Below are positions 32,801 to 47,800 of a DNA stretch of 64,000 nucleotides, one piece after another. Made by a program: the position numbers and the translations under genes. This DNA comes from Eublepharis macularius. Its lineage: Eukaryota; Chordata; Lepidosauria; Squamata; Eublepharidae. The DNA lies in NCBI RefSeq assembly GCF_028583425.1, contig NC_072791.1:30697368-30761367 (forward strand). Reading direction: 5' to 3'. Under the pieces are notes generated by a model. The model had not been told where the DNA came from. It ran no database searches and saw only the letters and a program-made list of their open reading frames with translations. Within the stretch, counting starts at the first letter, position 1. Each line of letters begins with the position of its first letter.

Positions 32801-35800
32801 CTCACTAAGCATAAGTTAGTGCTTCACTATTTGCACAATTCTACCTTCTAGAATGTCACTTGAAAGTAAAGAAAATGTCCTTAAGAAGGAAAGCCAACTA
32901 CAGCATAATGATCTGGGTTGAAATTTTATGAAGATGATATTTTATGACAGGTGAGAAAAATCACTTCTGTTATTGCAAATGTTCATAGCCATCTGAAGAT
33001 TCTTATGTGGTTCAGGGGCCCCTCAACCTCAGTGATTTTATGGTATTTGAAATGGTATGCTCAATTAGGTGGTTAGGTTTCTTTAACATTTTTATATTTC
33101 ACAACATGAGATTCCCAAGTTCAAATATTTAAACACTAGAATATTTAAAAGATACAACATTTGTTTGACGCACCTTTCCTGTTTGCTCAGATAAATAAAT
33201 TTCCTGTAGCTTCCTATGACTTTGAGCACTTTTGTAACTTCTTCTCTTGCTCATTAAGCTGTGGCACAATTGCCATTAGCTCAAAGGAAAGCTTGCGGGA
33301 CTTGCTGGTTTCCCCAGAAAGTCAAATTCCCCACCCCCTTGGAGTTTGTTTTTAAAATATGGGTTCCATGTTGCCTTCATTCTCATTCTGATCTTGGACT
33401 TGGCAGTTTTCTGCATGGGACTTTCTAGTTAAAGGATGCTGCTTAGATTATCTGTGAAGTTGGGTGAAAATAAGTAGTATTTGTTTTTATTTTTGTCAGT
33501 GCTTTGGGGGGCTGCCTCTTTTATCTGTTGGTTTTATAACATCATTTGCATATGCATGCTATACAGATTTATATCCAATCCATACGGTGTTTATACATTC
33601 AAGATATCGTGTTCATATGTGTCACATACATATAGTGCTGGTTTATTTGGGACATGTGTACATTTTATGGCAACAAAATTTAGGGCAGGAAAAAACAAAA
33701 CAGAAAATTATTTAAAATAAAGAATCAAATTGAGAAATTAAAACTGGATTTTAGAGTGAAAACTTCATGAATGAGAAATTCAAAATCAGCCCTCACATAT
33801 ATAATTGCCCTATGTTTCTGTATTTATTTACATTATTTATAGTCTGCCTTTCCCACAGAGACTCAAGATAGATTTACACAATGTATGTCAATATGGTCAA
33901 TAGCTGAGACATTCAATAAACAATAAACTAGGATCTAGATTGCAGTGATATGAAAACAATATTGAAACAAAATATAAGTAATTTGACATAACATAATAAA
34001 CTAACAGCAATAGCCAATGCACAGTAGTACAGTCTACAGTTTCTATCCCTTTATCAAAGCATCTCTTTGAACAATTTCCTTACAGCACAGCTGTATTAAT
34101 GCCTGTATATGAAAGACCTCCTGAATAATTTGGTTTTAAACCAAACAGTTTGTGGAAAGCCAGGACAGTACGGGCTTTCCTGACCTCTTCGGGCAGGCTG
34201 TTCCATAATGTGGGGACCACTACAGAGAATGCATGTGCTTGGGCAGCTGTTACTGTATACTAGACAAGTACACTGAAGCTCTGAGATGGAGCAACTGCAA
34301 TAGCTCTACAGGATTGCCACCTCTTTCACAAATAACAACAACAACATTCGATTTATACACCACCCTTCAGGACAATTTAATGCCCACTCAGAGCAGTTTA
34401 CAAAGTATGTCATTATTAGCCCCACAACAAAACACCCTGTGAGGTGGGTGGGGCTGAGAGAGCTCCGGAGAACTGTGACTACCCCAAGGTCACCCAGCTG
34501 GCTTCAAGTGGAGGAGTGGGGAATCAAACCCGGCTCTCCAGATTAGAGTCCCACGCTCTTAACCACTACACCAAACTGGCTCTCACATTGCAGAGCTAAA
34601 TGTCACATACCTGGAACATTTATCTATGCTGCCATATTTTGAGTGCAAGGCTTGACTACTGAAAGACTGACTTCGAACCAGCTTTGACTTCTTTACTTCT
34701 TTACCTAAGTGGAGAAAAAAAGATATAGACGGTTTATGACTTTTTTTGTTAAAGCTGACCTTTTACTTCTTTTATTATGGCAGTTTCATTTCCCTTGCGT
34801 ATCCTCCTCATAACATCATATAGCCTGAAACACTGTAACAATTATATCTGTACTTTACTAACAGCGACAAGAGGAACAACTGCAGTAGCGTTCAGGAAGA
34901 ACACTGGGGAGATCTGGCCTTTTACTTTCATCACTGACCTTAGAGGTCCAAGTAGAACAGAATGGAATTTTTAGCAAAAGTTGCAGGCTGCCTTTGTTGG
35001 ATATAAGCTAATACTAATGCAAGCACAGGTGACCAGGATTCACAGAGCTTAGTATGAGCAAGGAGGACTTCAAGGAAAACAATCTGTACCAGATACATGG
35101 GCAGAATGCCAGAGCAATCAGCTGGGAGAGGGAACACAGAAGCAGCAGGCTGAGATGTTTGAAATTCCACGTTGACCTGCTGGCTGAAGGTCAAGTAGAT
35201 GGCACTTGAAATGACTGCAGATTGACAGGGATAGTGGAGACCATGACATCACTACCTGATAGGCTGTGATGAGAAATATGGCAGCTGTGTTTGAAAGAAG
35301 AGCTAGTCCCAGCAGTGGGAGACTACAAGGGCATACATAGGAGCTGGGATATATAGGGCCGTCCTATTGATCACCAGATGTTCTATACTGTGTGAGAAAG
35401 GGGAAGAAAGGGAGACCTGGGAGCCACCGCTTGCATGCAGAATGTTGCAGGTTCAGTCCCTTGACCCTTTCACTTGAAAGGAACACAAGTAATATGTAAT
35501 AGGCAAGCCCTTTCTCTGCCTGAGACTCTGGAGAGCTGCTGCTGGTTAGAGTAGACAACACTAAGCTTAGGCAGACCAAGAGTCTGCTTACGTACCATAT
35601 GACTGGCAATACAAGCACATTTCAGTGCTTTTCTACCCAGGTTTCCTTATGTTCATTGTGCTGTGGAAAATATATGTGGAAGAGATATGTTTCTTACTTG
35701 TTGAAGAACCTGGAGGATTTCCAGAAACAGACATTGGTATGCTTTTGGACAAAGTTGATGACGTTTTACTGTCTCTACCTAAAACAAAGGATATTTTAAG

Positions 35801-38800
35801 CACTGCAACTCAGTTGTAACTGAAGAAATAAAGCACTGCACAAAAGTCTGTGGCACTTAGTGACAGTACTAGTATTTTAAGTTCTACACAACAACTTTCA
35901 GGCTATAAAATAAGTCAGATAGGCTAATAAATGACCCTAGCACAAACCCTGACACCTCATCATGGAATGTCTTTGGGCCTTTCAACCATAGCAGACACAA
36001 TGGAACTGAAGAAGAGAGGGCCAGCATTTGTGCTTGAGATGTGAGGTTATCTGTGACAGCACAGAAACTGGCTTAATAGTGCAATCCTAAGCAGAGTTAC
36101 AACCCTTTAAGCACTCTGAATTCAATAGATATAAAATGGTATGACTCTGCTTAGGATTGCACTGTTAGTGTTTTGGCTTTAAATTGATGTTTGAAGCTCA
36201 TTGAATTGCAAGGCTTGCAAATTAAAAACCATCCTGATGAAAACACATTCCCTCCTCCTCTGTTTGGAGTGATTTCTCCACCCACTTCTTGATTTCAACA
36301 ATGGTTTTGTGCTATGTGTGCAGCAATGCAAATCATAGTTAAGGCAAATCATGTTCTCTCACACCCATGTGTGACGGACTGCACTTAACAGCAGGTTTCC
36401 ACAGTGCAGCAAAATCAGAGAGCTGGGAGGGGAAGGGTTAATTATTCCCCAGAATGGAGAGCTTGAGTGACAGACTGCTTCCTCTTTTCTGATTGGTCAG
36501 TTAAAACCAGTCTGAAGACAGTTGATTTATGACAGGATTTTGAGGTGAGTCTGACAGGAAATATCAGACAGGTTCCCCTTTGGAGTAAGGGGAGAGGACA
36601 CTTTTGCCTTAACTGTAGTATTACTGTCTTGAAGAAGAATAATTCAATCTAATAATTCAGAGTATAAGTGTCAGCATAAACTGAAGCACGCTTTACACAG
36701 ACACAAGGGAACTAGTAGTGTGTTTTGGCGAGAGTGATTAGGTAGTGAGTTGAGACTCCCTTTCAAGCCAAAAAGAAGAAGGGTTATATCTTCTGAGGAG
36801 AAGAAAATTCCTGCCCAGTTTCTAAGGGAGGGTTGCTTCTGAGGAAGACCCCAGGTCTGTTGTGAAGGGGAAATGGTTTTAGACTAACTCCATGGCAGAA
36901 GGAAACTTTCTGAAGAAACATTGTTGCTATAACTAAATTACTAAGTAAAGCATCTCTCACTGTTAAGACCTAGAGATGGGCACGAGCGGGAAAAAACCTG
37001 AACCATGTGGTTTGTGGTTCGTCAAATTTCACGACCCACGAACTTTCATGAACCTGCCCCCCCCCCCGGTTTGTGAACCAGTTTGTTTGGTTCTTGAAAA
37101 TGTCACATCAAGTCAGAAAATTGTCACTTCTGGGCCAGCAGAAGGTCTGCAGGAAATCCATCCCCTGTTGCCTAGGAAACTGATTGATCGGCACCAGGCT
37201 GTCTGCAGTGACGAACCAAAAAATGAACCAAACAAACCAGCCTAAAGTTCGTGGCGGTTAATCAGAAATGGGATCTGATGAACCGCTGGTTCGCAAACCA
37301 CAAAGCCTAGTTCGTCATGAATTTTGGTTCGTATTTTGGTTCATGCCCATCTCTATTAAGAACCAAGGATATACAAAAATAAGTTTCAAGGATACTATTT
37401 TGCCTGTTACAAGAAGTGTATTCTGAAATATCAACAACATTTTGCCTCTGCATTTCCATCCCCTGACTACACTTACTTAATCCTTGCCTGTTAAATAAGA
37501 TTATTTCTCCTTGAATGTTATAAAGTCTCTGGTGCCATTTACAAGCACAAAAGGAAGAGGGCTCCTGCTTTTCCCCATCAAGTTCCTGGGCTCAGCTAAA
37601 AGCCAAAATTCTATCTGCGTATCAGGGTGGAACAAAGAGGCTTTATAAATCACAAATATTAACACGCTACTTGGGGCAGCTCAGTCACAGCAGGGAAATT
37701 GAATTTTGGCAGGAAAACCTGCCTCACCATGGGGAGAGTGAAAGAGGGTCCATCATACCATGATTGTTAACCCCATTTCAAAATGATTTCAATCCCAGTT
37801 TGGTGTAGTGGTTAAGAGCAGTGGGACTCTAATCTGGAGAACTGGGTTTGAATCCTCACTCCGCCACTTGAAGCCAGTTGGATGATCTTGGGTCAATCAC
37901 AGCTCTCTGGAGCTCTCTCAGCCCCACCCACTGCACAGAGTGTTTGTTGTGGGGATAATAATAGCATATTTTGTAAACCACTCTGAGTGGGTATTAAGTT
38001 GTCCTGAAGGGCAGTTTATAAATCAAATGTTGTTGTTGTTGTTGTTGTTGTTGTTATAAGAGAGTGCCATGTACTTCATTAACAACTATTTGCATTAGTG
38101 CTTATGTAGCACAAAACAACAGTCAGTGCCAGGAACTGAAGAGAGGAGAAATCACACTGAAAAGGGGAATGAAAAAATGTGTGGAGTTCAGCCCCAATTT
38201 GCAAACCATGGTTTGTTGGACACTGTGGTTGTGGAAGGCAAGGACACTCCCTACTGGCTGTGGATGCACTGAATCACTTAAGGTGCAGCCCTATAATATG
38301 TCAGCTTCCACAGTTCTAGGCCTGCTTGCACAATAGTGTCTGGAACGTATTTTCAGAATTGAGTTTGCCGTCTTTGCCAAGGAACCAACTCCACTTAAAA
38401 AACACACACAAACGATTGGCACAAGCCAAAATATTTCATAGGACTGTGTTGTACAGTGCTGTGAAATTTACTTTTCACATTAAATTAATAGCAGAAATTC
38501 TCATTAACTGATGCCATCGATACTATTTCCTCATATAACAATGCTGATCCAATTTAGAAATAGCCCTTAACGCCTCCAATTCATCAGTCCTCCATAAAAA
38601 GAAATTAAACTTTGTGTAAAAGAAAGCACCCCGCCCCCCGCCGCCCCTACTTACGCTTCTTTTCATATATTTTATCGCTCACACTGGTAGACCTGGTCTC
38701 ATTTTGCTGTTTCTCTTTTTCTAATTGTTCCTGTTGTGGAAACAATTTAACAAGAGAGGTAATGGAAATCTGACATCTAAATGCAGTTGGCAGAAACACA

Positions 38801-41800
38801 CAGATAAATGTGCTTCCTACCAGATTGTTTCAAAAGAGAGGAAGATGAACACTGAAAACTATTATGTCAATCCTGATTAAAAAGAGGATTGCTCAAACAG
38901 CACTCTAATTACACCAGAAAGTGTACCCCCTCACTTAAAAAAAAAGACTGCTACTCTTCCAGTAACTCCATTTAAAGAATTGTCTTTTCAGTTTTCCTTC
39001 TATCAATCCTGGATGGGAGACCTCCATTGAAGACCAGGGTTGCAGATGCAGGAAATGGCAAACCACCTCTTGCCATGAAAACTTCCCCAGGGGTGGCCAT
39101 AAGTCTGCTATAACTTGACAGCACTCTCCACTCCACTTTGTTAAACTACAAGTATGCCACTTAACAATGGTTCTCCTAACTTAGGCGCTGTATCTCTGGA
39201 TGGTGAACACTGCCCCCAAGCTACCCTGTCCAACTAAACTTAAAGTTAACAGCTTTATCCAGACACATATTGTGAAAAGCTTGGAAATGTTACAAGAAAG
39301 TTCTGATGAAGGGCTCCCATTAAAATGTTGCTGCAGCCATGAATGGCCTTAGACAGATCTCTGGCTTGGATCTAGACTAGACGTTTCTGTGGAGGCAAGG
39401 ATTTCTTGCCTCTGCCCAAGGAGTTTGATTTTCCTGCCTTTCCTCCGAGGCAGCCTGAAATGCCTTCCTCAATTCTGTTACTGTCAGTCCAACACAACAA
39501 TGGCATGGATGCTGGCATACATGACAGTTACTGGGTGTTTCCTCTCTCGCAGGTTTGGGGGGGGGGGTATTTATTTATATTATATTCCGCCTTTCTCACT
39601 GAGACTTAAGGTGGATTACATAGTGTGAGGTTAGTACAATCAGTAGCAAGGACAAGGGCAGGCATTTCCACACGGTGTCAAGAACATTTCCATAAACAAT
39701 GTCATAAGGTAAATGAATACAAGTTTACAAAGACATAGCATTAGCAAGGATCCAACACGGGGCTGAAGAATTGCTGAAACAGAACATAATCAATTTTAGG
39801 ACTGACATTAGACAACATGGAGCACAGGTAGTATACAGGAGTACATATTTAAAGCAACAGATAATATGTAAGGCAACATAATGGTGAAGTCTATGGTTCC
39901 TATCTCATTAGTGAAACATCTGAGACCTCCTCCCTACAATACCACCCCCCTATCTGAGTAAAAAGCCTTTTTGAATAATTCAATTTTGCATTGTTTGTGG
40001 AAAGCCAAGAGCGTGGGAGCTCTCCTAACCTCCTCAGACAGGCTGTTCCATAGAGTAGGGGCCACCACAGAGAAAGCCCGTGTATGTGCTGCTGTTGATT
40101 TTGCCCATGTGCAGGCTGACACCTGCAAGAGACCCTGTTCAGATGAGCGAAGCTGCCACAGAGGAACATAGGGAGGGACGCGGTCCCGTAGGTATGTCAG
40201 GCAAAGGCCGTGAAGAGCTTTGTATGTAATAACCAATACCTTGAATTGAGCATGGTAACTGATAGGTAGCCAATGGAGTGACTGTAGGATGGGAGTGATG
40301 TTCAAGCTCCTGCACACTCCTGATAATAGTCAAGCCACGGTATTTTGTACCAATTGGCGCCTCCTAGTTAATGTAATGCATTACAATAGTCAAGTTTTGA
40401 TGTTACCATAGCATGGATCCAGGTGGCCAGGTCGGCTGTGTCGAGATAAGAAGCCATCTTCTAGGCTAGAGTGAGATTGTAGAAAGCATTTTTTGCAGCT
40501 GCCTTAGCTTGTTTTTCTAGTAGTAGCACTGGATCCAGTATAATCCCTAGGCTCTTAACCGAGTCTGCAAGGGTCAGACGAACTCCATTGAAAGTGGGGA
40601 GTACAATGTCTTTCAAGGTCTCTGACTTCCCGACAAGCATCACTTCAGTCTTGTTTGGGTTCAATTTCAATTTATTTCAGGCTGCTGCAGGAGGGGGGAG
40701 GCCAGAAAATCACACTCCATGGGCAGAAATCCTTGCCTCCATGGAAACATCTAGTCTGGATCCAGCCCATTATTCCTCACACTTGCAACCTGAAGGTAGT
40801 AATACCTCCCTCCTTTTCAGAGTTATCGTATGATAGTGAAGTGCTTAGGACTCTGATCAAGCACTAAATATTATTACAAAAGATACCAACACTCCATTCT
40901 CTCCTGCATGTAATTTTCAAACATCTGTGCATAGAGAAGACTGCAGCAGCTATAGCCTCTACCCCACACATAAAATTCCCTTTAATTCAGGCTTTGCTAC
41001 GTCTAGAAATGTTTTTTCTTTCTTGTGAACCAGTGGGCTGGTTCACAAGTAGGGCAGCTTTCATTGTCTAAGTCATAGGTGGGAGGATGCGGAACAAGCC
41101 CCGCTCTTATTCACACCCTCTTTTATCTTTCCCTTCTTCCTACTTCTTCTTCCACAATTGGTGTAAATTCATTACCATTTGCTTTCAGCAAACTGTAGGT
41201 TATCATTGCATCTGCAGGTTGCCACTGCCTCTGATTTGTGCTTGTTTTACAAACCAGGATTGGCAACCAACTTCAAAACCTGGTTTCCAATACTGATTTG
41301 GAAGGCAAGAAAACCATAATTTGCTAGTACAGATGTAATAGAAAACAATGATCCTGTGCATGTACACAGAAGCCTTGTTCCTAATCCTTCAAAATATGTT
41401 TTCAGAACTAGAAAATACACACATACCAGTCCATTATGTCTTAGATAACAGGTCTGAGAAGCATTTCAAATTTCTGATTTTTAACCCTGCTTTCAGTGAA
41501 AATTAATTTACATCTTTACTCTAGCTCCACTGAGAAATCTCTATGATATTCAGTGGCATATATTTCAATAAACATACCATTTCCAAGAGCAGATGCTCCT
41601 CCCTTTCTTTTTGCTGGTCCAATAAATCATTTTCATAGAATCTCTTCTGAAACTGTTTAAAAATGTAACCAAACAGTCAGAAAGCATTGCCAATGGTTTC
41701 AGGTTGCTCTTTTCCAGTATCATATAAATAGATACTTACAGCATCCACAGATGATTCCATTCTGTCCAGTTCTAGCACCATCTATAAAAATGTATATAAA

Positions 41801-44800
41801 GATCACCTTTAACTTGTAACACATTTTTTTAAAAAAAAATCTATAGCAATTTTTAAACATGAATTCAGGAAATCTCAACAGCAGATACACATTTTCCAAG
41901 CTACAAACTTTTAATCATGTAGGCTTGTCCAGGAGGAGAGAGGGACTGGCTGGCAACATAAGCCAGTTCCTACAGTGCCCCACCTGGGCAGCATTCATGC
42001 AGAAGTGCTGTGTGAAAGAACCAGGGCTGATACATGTGTAGGGATGTGTGCGCACACACAAAAATCCACAAAATCCAGATCTGGGATTTGGGGACCCCCC
42101 CCCCCCACACAAAACCTGGGATTCTCAAAATCCAAGAAAGATTCTCTGATCTGGTTCAGACAGATCAGAGAAATCCGGGTTAATTTGGCTGTTATTCCCT
42201 ATGGGGAAAACTATCCAAGGGCTATCTGAGGGGATGGGGGTATAATTTCCAAGAAACTTTACAAAAATCACAGGGAAACTAATCTTGACTGTCCTCTAAA
42301 GGCCCCCATCACAAGATTCAGGAAAATAGACTCTGGGGTAAATTCTGTGGGCCCCTAAACAAGGTGTGCTCAGCCACTTCATTGTTTCCTATGGGTAAAA
42401 AGTCAAAGTTGACTCCCACTGCAGAAACACACTGGGGGCAAGGCTGCTATGACCAAGGCACACTCCCAAATGAAAGCTCATCTCAAAGAAAGACCTAAAT
42501 AACCAAACTCAAGCAAGGTAATGGGATCTTCCCAGAACCAAAGTGAGTCAAGGGAACCAACATCAAAACAGAACCATGTCAAAACTGAGAATTCCACTCA
42601 AACCATAATGAAGCAAGGTACGCTGCCGCAACTTAGCTCACATTCACAGAAGACAGGTAGACAAGGAGAGCTCCTGCATGGACTGGCCGTTCACTCCCCC
42701 TTCCCTGTCTCATTCCCCCTCCCTCCTGCCTCTGCCTCACTCCCCTTTCTCTGCCTCCTCCCTGCCTCCAAAACAGGCATAAATTGCTGTTCTTCTTTGT
42801 AAGGAAACAGTATGGGAAAGAGCCAAGCTCCATTTCCCAAATTAATCAGGATTTATTCAGAGGTATCTGGGTACTCGGATCGGAACCAGGATTATCTAAT
42901 GTAGTCTGGGAAAGCCAAATTTTCTCAGATCAGCAAAAATCCATCTTTTTTCCAAATACCAGATCTAGATTGCACACCCATATACATGGGTGCTGATCAT
43001 GTAGTCAGTCAGAATTATTTACAGGCCAATGTAATTGTACAACTTTCTATACCTGTATAGCCGCTGTCCAGATGGAGACAATGAATTAATAGGGAAGCCA
43101 AAGAACATGACCTTGGAGTTATGGGAGACTTCAACTTCCCTGATGTGTGCTGGGAGACCAACTCTACCATATGTCCAGGGTCACATATCTTCCTGACCTG
43201 CCTGGCTGATAACATCATTTCTCAGATGGTGAAGGAAGTGGCAAGAGGCTTGGCCACATTGGACTCGTTATTAACCAACAAGAAAGAGTTGGTTGATTTC
43301 TTTTCACTCTTTTCCAATCCATTTTACAAGTCGCTGCACTTTGTCAACACTATGTGAAAACGACTTTTTCTCCAAAATGCCAAATTTTTACTCAAAACCC
43401 ATTCTATCTAAAAAATTCACTATAGTACTAGTTGCTTGGGTTATGGAAATCTTTATACTTTGTTTCTTTATCTGAAGAGCAATTAAGCCCATTACTCACA
43501 TAAATAATGATGACAGAATAGGGATCCCAGACCCCCGGTGGGGGCGGGGGATCCCCCGCCCCCACTCCCCACCCCGCTTACCTGAACAGTGGGGGGGGGC
43601 GCACCTTCCTTGTGTGCTCCCCTGTGGCACTCCTGCGCTCCGCAGTGCCTCAAAAATGGGTCCGATCCGTGGCAAAACGGCCCGTTTCCAGGAATGCTGC
43701 GCAGGAATGCTCCGCAGTGCCCAAATACAGGCCTGCCCAGGGGTCGTGCAATGACATCACTCCTGAAGTGACGTCATCACACCTATGGGGGCATGTGTGT
43801 GCACACTGCGCGCACTCACTCCCTTCTCCCCAAAGGTAGGTGCCAGGCCCCTGTCCCCCGCTGGGAGGTTGAGGGGGGCTGGCAACCATATGATAGAATG
43901 AAAAGCAGAAACAGTTTTCCCCTACCTTCTTCACAATGCTCAGGACATCTTTGTCTTTCTCCTCACACAGAAGTTTCCTGACACACAATTCCAGCTGCTG
44001 CAGTAAATGTTTATCAGTTGGAACCTTGAGAGTAGATTTCACTTTTGGCAACAGGTAGCAAAGCTTCATTCTGTTGCAGGAGGTAGGAGGAGTGGGGTAG
44101 AAAGATGTAATCAAACATGTGAGGAAATATAACATGAAAACTTTTTTTTAAATCACTCTGTGTGTGCGTGTGGCATAGCTTATGGCTTTTTAAAAAAGCA
44201 CTGCCATCTTAGCACACAGCTTCAACCATCACCACCATGATCCAGGTCAAACTATTCTAACTTGAGCTCTCTATGTGCTCCTCCTTTGCCACCTCCTTCA
44301 GCTTAAAACCGCTGGGGACAGAGGCCACACCATTCATGTGTTCTTTTAATATCATGATAGGTACTATACAGTAAAAACATGCTAAAATAACAAAACAGGC
44401 AATCCTGCCCTACCAGTGAATATGCAGGTTGGACTAGATGACCCTGGAGGTACTTTCCAACCCTATGAGTCTATGATTAACCAATTTCTCCTGGCCTGCC
44501 CCTGAATGATCCATTGGTATACATTAGGAAAACAGCCAAGAATAGCCCAAGTGCCAATAAGACCTGTATAGTTTGTTCAAGGATTCCAGGAAACAAGAGA
44601 GGCCTCATTGCCAAACACTTAAGAATGACACTTAAGATACAATGCCTCTTAATATACACCCTTAACATGCTGGCTGTCCTGTGGATAGTGTGTGCATGAG
44701 TGTGCTAACTAGCCCCTATACACTTTTATTAGGGATTTACTGGTTTGTGACACTAATCATTGCTTGCTTTTTCATATGAACATATTTTTATATAGTTCTT

Positions 44801-47800
44801 ATTTGTGAACGAATAGGGTCATTCTATGAAAATAAACAGTGTAGGCTCTTCATGCATACATTGAGCAAAAATTCTATTTTTAAATGGCATCCCATTAATC
44901 ACCTTTCAATTTCAAGAAGTTTGTTTATGCTTCCATGTTATATCATCTAAAAGGGAACACAGAAGCCTTACTTTGTTCCACCTGGAAAATGGTCAGACCC
45001 CTGTCCTCTCAATACCATCCCTCCCCCCCGCCCTCCAGGCAACATCATGTTCCCATTTTTATAAACAATGTGCAGTTTAAACACATTTTTCCGATTCTGG
45101 AGTCATTCAGATGGTGGACTTCACACCAACTAGGCCACACTCAGATAAAATGGACTACTTCTTCTGTTCTACTAGGCCATTTTTTACATCCCATTTTGAT
45201 TTCAATCAGGCAGTGAGGCCCAGGGGCTGCTGTTTCTGTGCTAAAAGAATCAGAGCTGATTTTAGGCAGCAGGCAAAGAAATGCCAGAGAAATTGTATTC
45301 TCCCATTGGAATGCTCTCTGGGCCAGTCACATCTCCAAAAGCAGCACTTCCTCTTCCTCTCGGAGTGAACTGAAGCCTTCAAAGTACATGGGGTGGGGAA
45401 TTAAAAGAGCGTACTCAGGGAAACTTTTGAGATATTCTTGTGGATCTTTCTGTTACAAGACAAAGGTTTCATCCATCTTGTGGAGATTCTGGCCAACTGT
45501 GATCTGTTTTATCACAGAGGATGTAATGGAAGCCAATCCAGCTGGAGCAACACTTGTTGGAGTCTTCCTCTTCCTTGGCTTTGCACAGGGTCTGGTTTCC
45601 TGGACATACTAGAGTGTAACAAAGGGATGAAATTCATGGTGTAATGGTTAGAGTGTTGGACTAGGATCTAGAATACTTGGCCCTAGAAGACCCAGGTTCA
45701 AATCACCACTCTGTTTTGGATCAGTCAAACTCTCTCAGTGTGACCTACCTTACAGGGCTATTGCAAAGATAAACTGGGGAAGGCAGAATGAAGCATTCTT
45801 TCATGAGATTAGTTGGGCTGCAATGCAGAACTTTGCTGTTTCAAATCTCACTACTGCCATGAACTCACTAGGTGGCTTGGGAAAGTCACTCCTTCCAACC
45901 CCAGCTCCCCAGCTGTATTGTGGGGATAACAACATGACTTTGTTCACCACTCTGTGTGGGGCACTAATCTGTCCAGAAGAGTGGTGTACAAATGAACGGT
46001 TGTTGTTATTGTTATTATTTTAAGAAACAGAGGAATAAAATGTAGCAGACAGATAGGCCAACTCTTGAATTCAATCACGTTTATTACTTTTTTATCACAT
46101 TTCTCCACCAAGGAGTGCAGGCAACACGTCATTCTCCTCTCCTCCTCCATTTTATTCTCACAAAAACATTCTAAGATGGGTGAGGCTGAGAGATACCGAC
46201 TGGCCCAAGATCACTCAGTAAGCTTCCGAGGCAGAGCGGGGGATTTGAACCCGGGTCTCCCAAGTCATACTCCAACACTTTAACCACTACACCAAAGTGG
46301 CTCTCTAGTACCTCTGCTGTAGTAGGACCAAGAAACTGAGTTCAGGGCAAAACCAAAAACAAAGGAGACTCTGGACAGAGATAATGCACACATTCTTATA
46401 CAACACAGCTTGTTAATCCATGGGAATTTTAATACAATAGTTATACTTGAGAAATCAAAGGCTACCCAACAATCCTGCATTAAATGACATCTTCATAAAA
46501 CAAGTTCAAGCCATGCAGAGTATTTTTTCAGTCACTTGGTATAGTACCTCACGTTTGCTACTGGATCATGTGTAAGTTCAAGCACCGGTAGAAAGAAGTA
46601 TTCGCAGAAAAAAGATTTGGAAAAGAGTTCTATGATGAATTCACAAGTATCTAAAAACCGCAATCTGTTCCAATAGCTTTTCCCTTGGCCCAGTTCTGGG
46701 GAAAGAATGATGTTTAAAAGAAATGCATAATCATCCTCTGCAGATTTTTCAGACGTGTAAAAATCTCATGTGTAATTATTCTGTGAATACTAATCAATAA
46801 TCTGAGAGCTAATGTAATGGACTGGAGTGAGCTCATTACAGTCATACTGATCCTGAAAAGTGTTTTATATCATTTGCAATGAAGTGGAAGAAAATAGTCA
46901 TAATTCCCATCAAGACAAGTGGCCCCCTGCAGACGTTACCACTGCCAAGCATGGATAATAAGTGTATAAAATCAGGAGTTGGCCGCTGGGCTCCTCCTTC
47001 TTGCCCTCTTTGGTGTAAATTCTCTCAGTATGTTGGGGGCTAACCCTAGTTGCATGTTACATTTGCACCATTACTAACCATGATTTACACTACCCAGAGT
47101 CCATTTTAATGAAATCCTACAAACCAGCTTCAAACACCGGTTTCAAATCTGGCTAAAGACTAGCCATAGTTAGCAAGAACCATGGTTTGTGTTGATGCCT
47201 TATGTAAGACTTAAGTGCAAGCCTAAACAGAGTTACACCCTTCTAAGTCAGCTAAATGGGATTTAAAAGGAGTAACTCTGCTAAGAATTATATGTGGTAG
47301 GCTGACAAGGAAATAAAAAGCAACTCATGTCTGAGAAGATGAAGGGGCGGGAGCCAGCAAGCCCACTTCCAATTTCTTAACCTGGGCTATGAAATTGGCA
47401 GCTTTAGATCTACACTGGACCATCTTGTTTTCTCAGTTTGGAGAGACCACTGGAAAATTACAACTTTTGAGGACTACAGGTAATGCCTGGAATGGAAACT
47501 GACATATATTCCATGCCATTTACCAGGAAATTTAGAAGTGTGAACATTAAGATTCATCAAACGCCTCTCATCCTTTCTGTACTCTTTTGGGTAGACCTAC
47601 AAGTACAGATCAGAAAGTCAGGCTAGTCAACTGTTAATACATTTTTAAAATCTTTTCTACATTATTGATAATTTTTTCCAGGAAGTTTAATATTCAGCAC
47701 TTTTAAACTGAAGCCTCTGATGTTCTACTTCTTGATAGCTATTGTGATTATGCAACAAAGAACCTTGGGCTAAAAATATGAGATCCAGTGACACGGTGTA

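Noticed and set aside
35625-35819. Plus-strand open frame with a sensible-looking peptide (VEEPGGFPETDIGMLLDKVD)
   Set aside because: It is the reverse of a PPP4R4 exon (35698-35778) whose phases and residues fit the gene; the plus-strand frame is a shadow.
42521-42802. Plus-strand 93-codon frame
   Set aside because: It lies within a non-autonomous hAT element (42039-42982) and shows no transposase or host domain.
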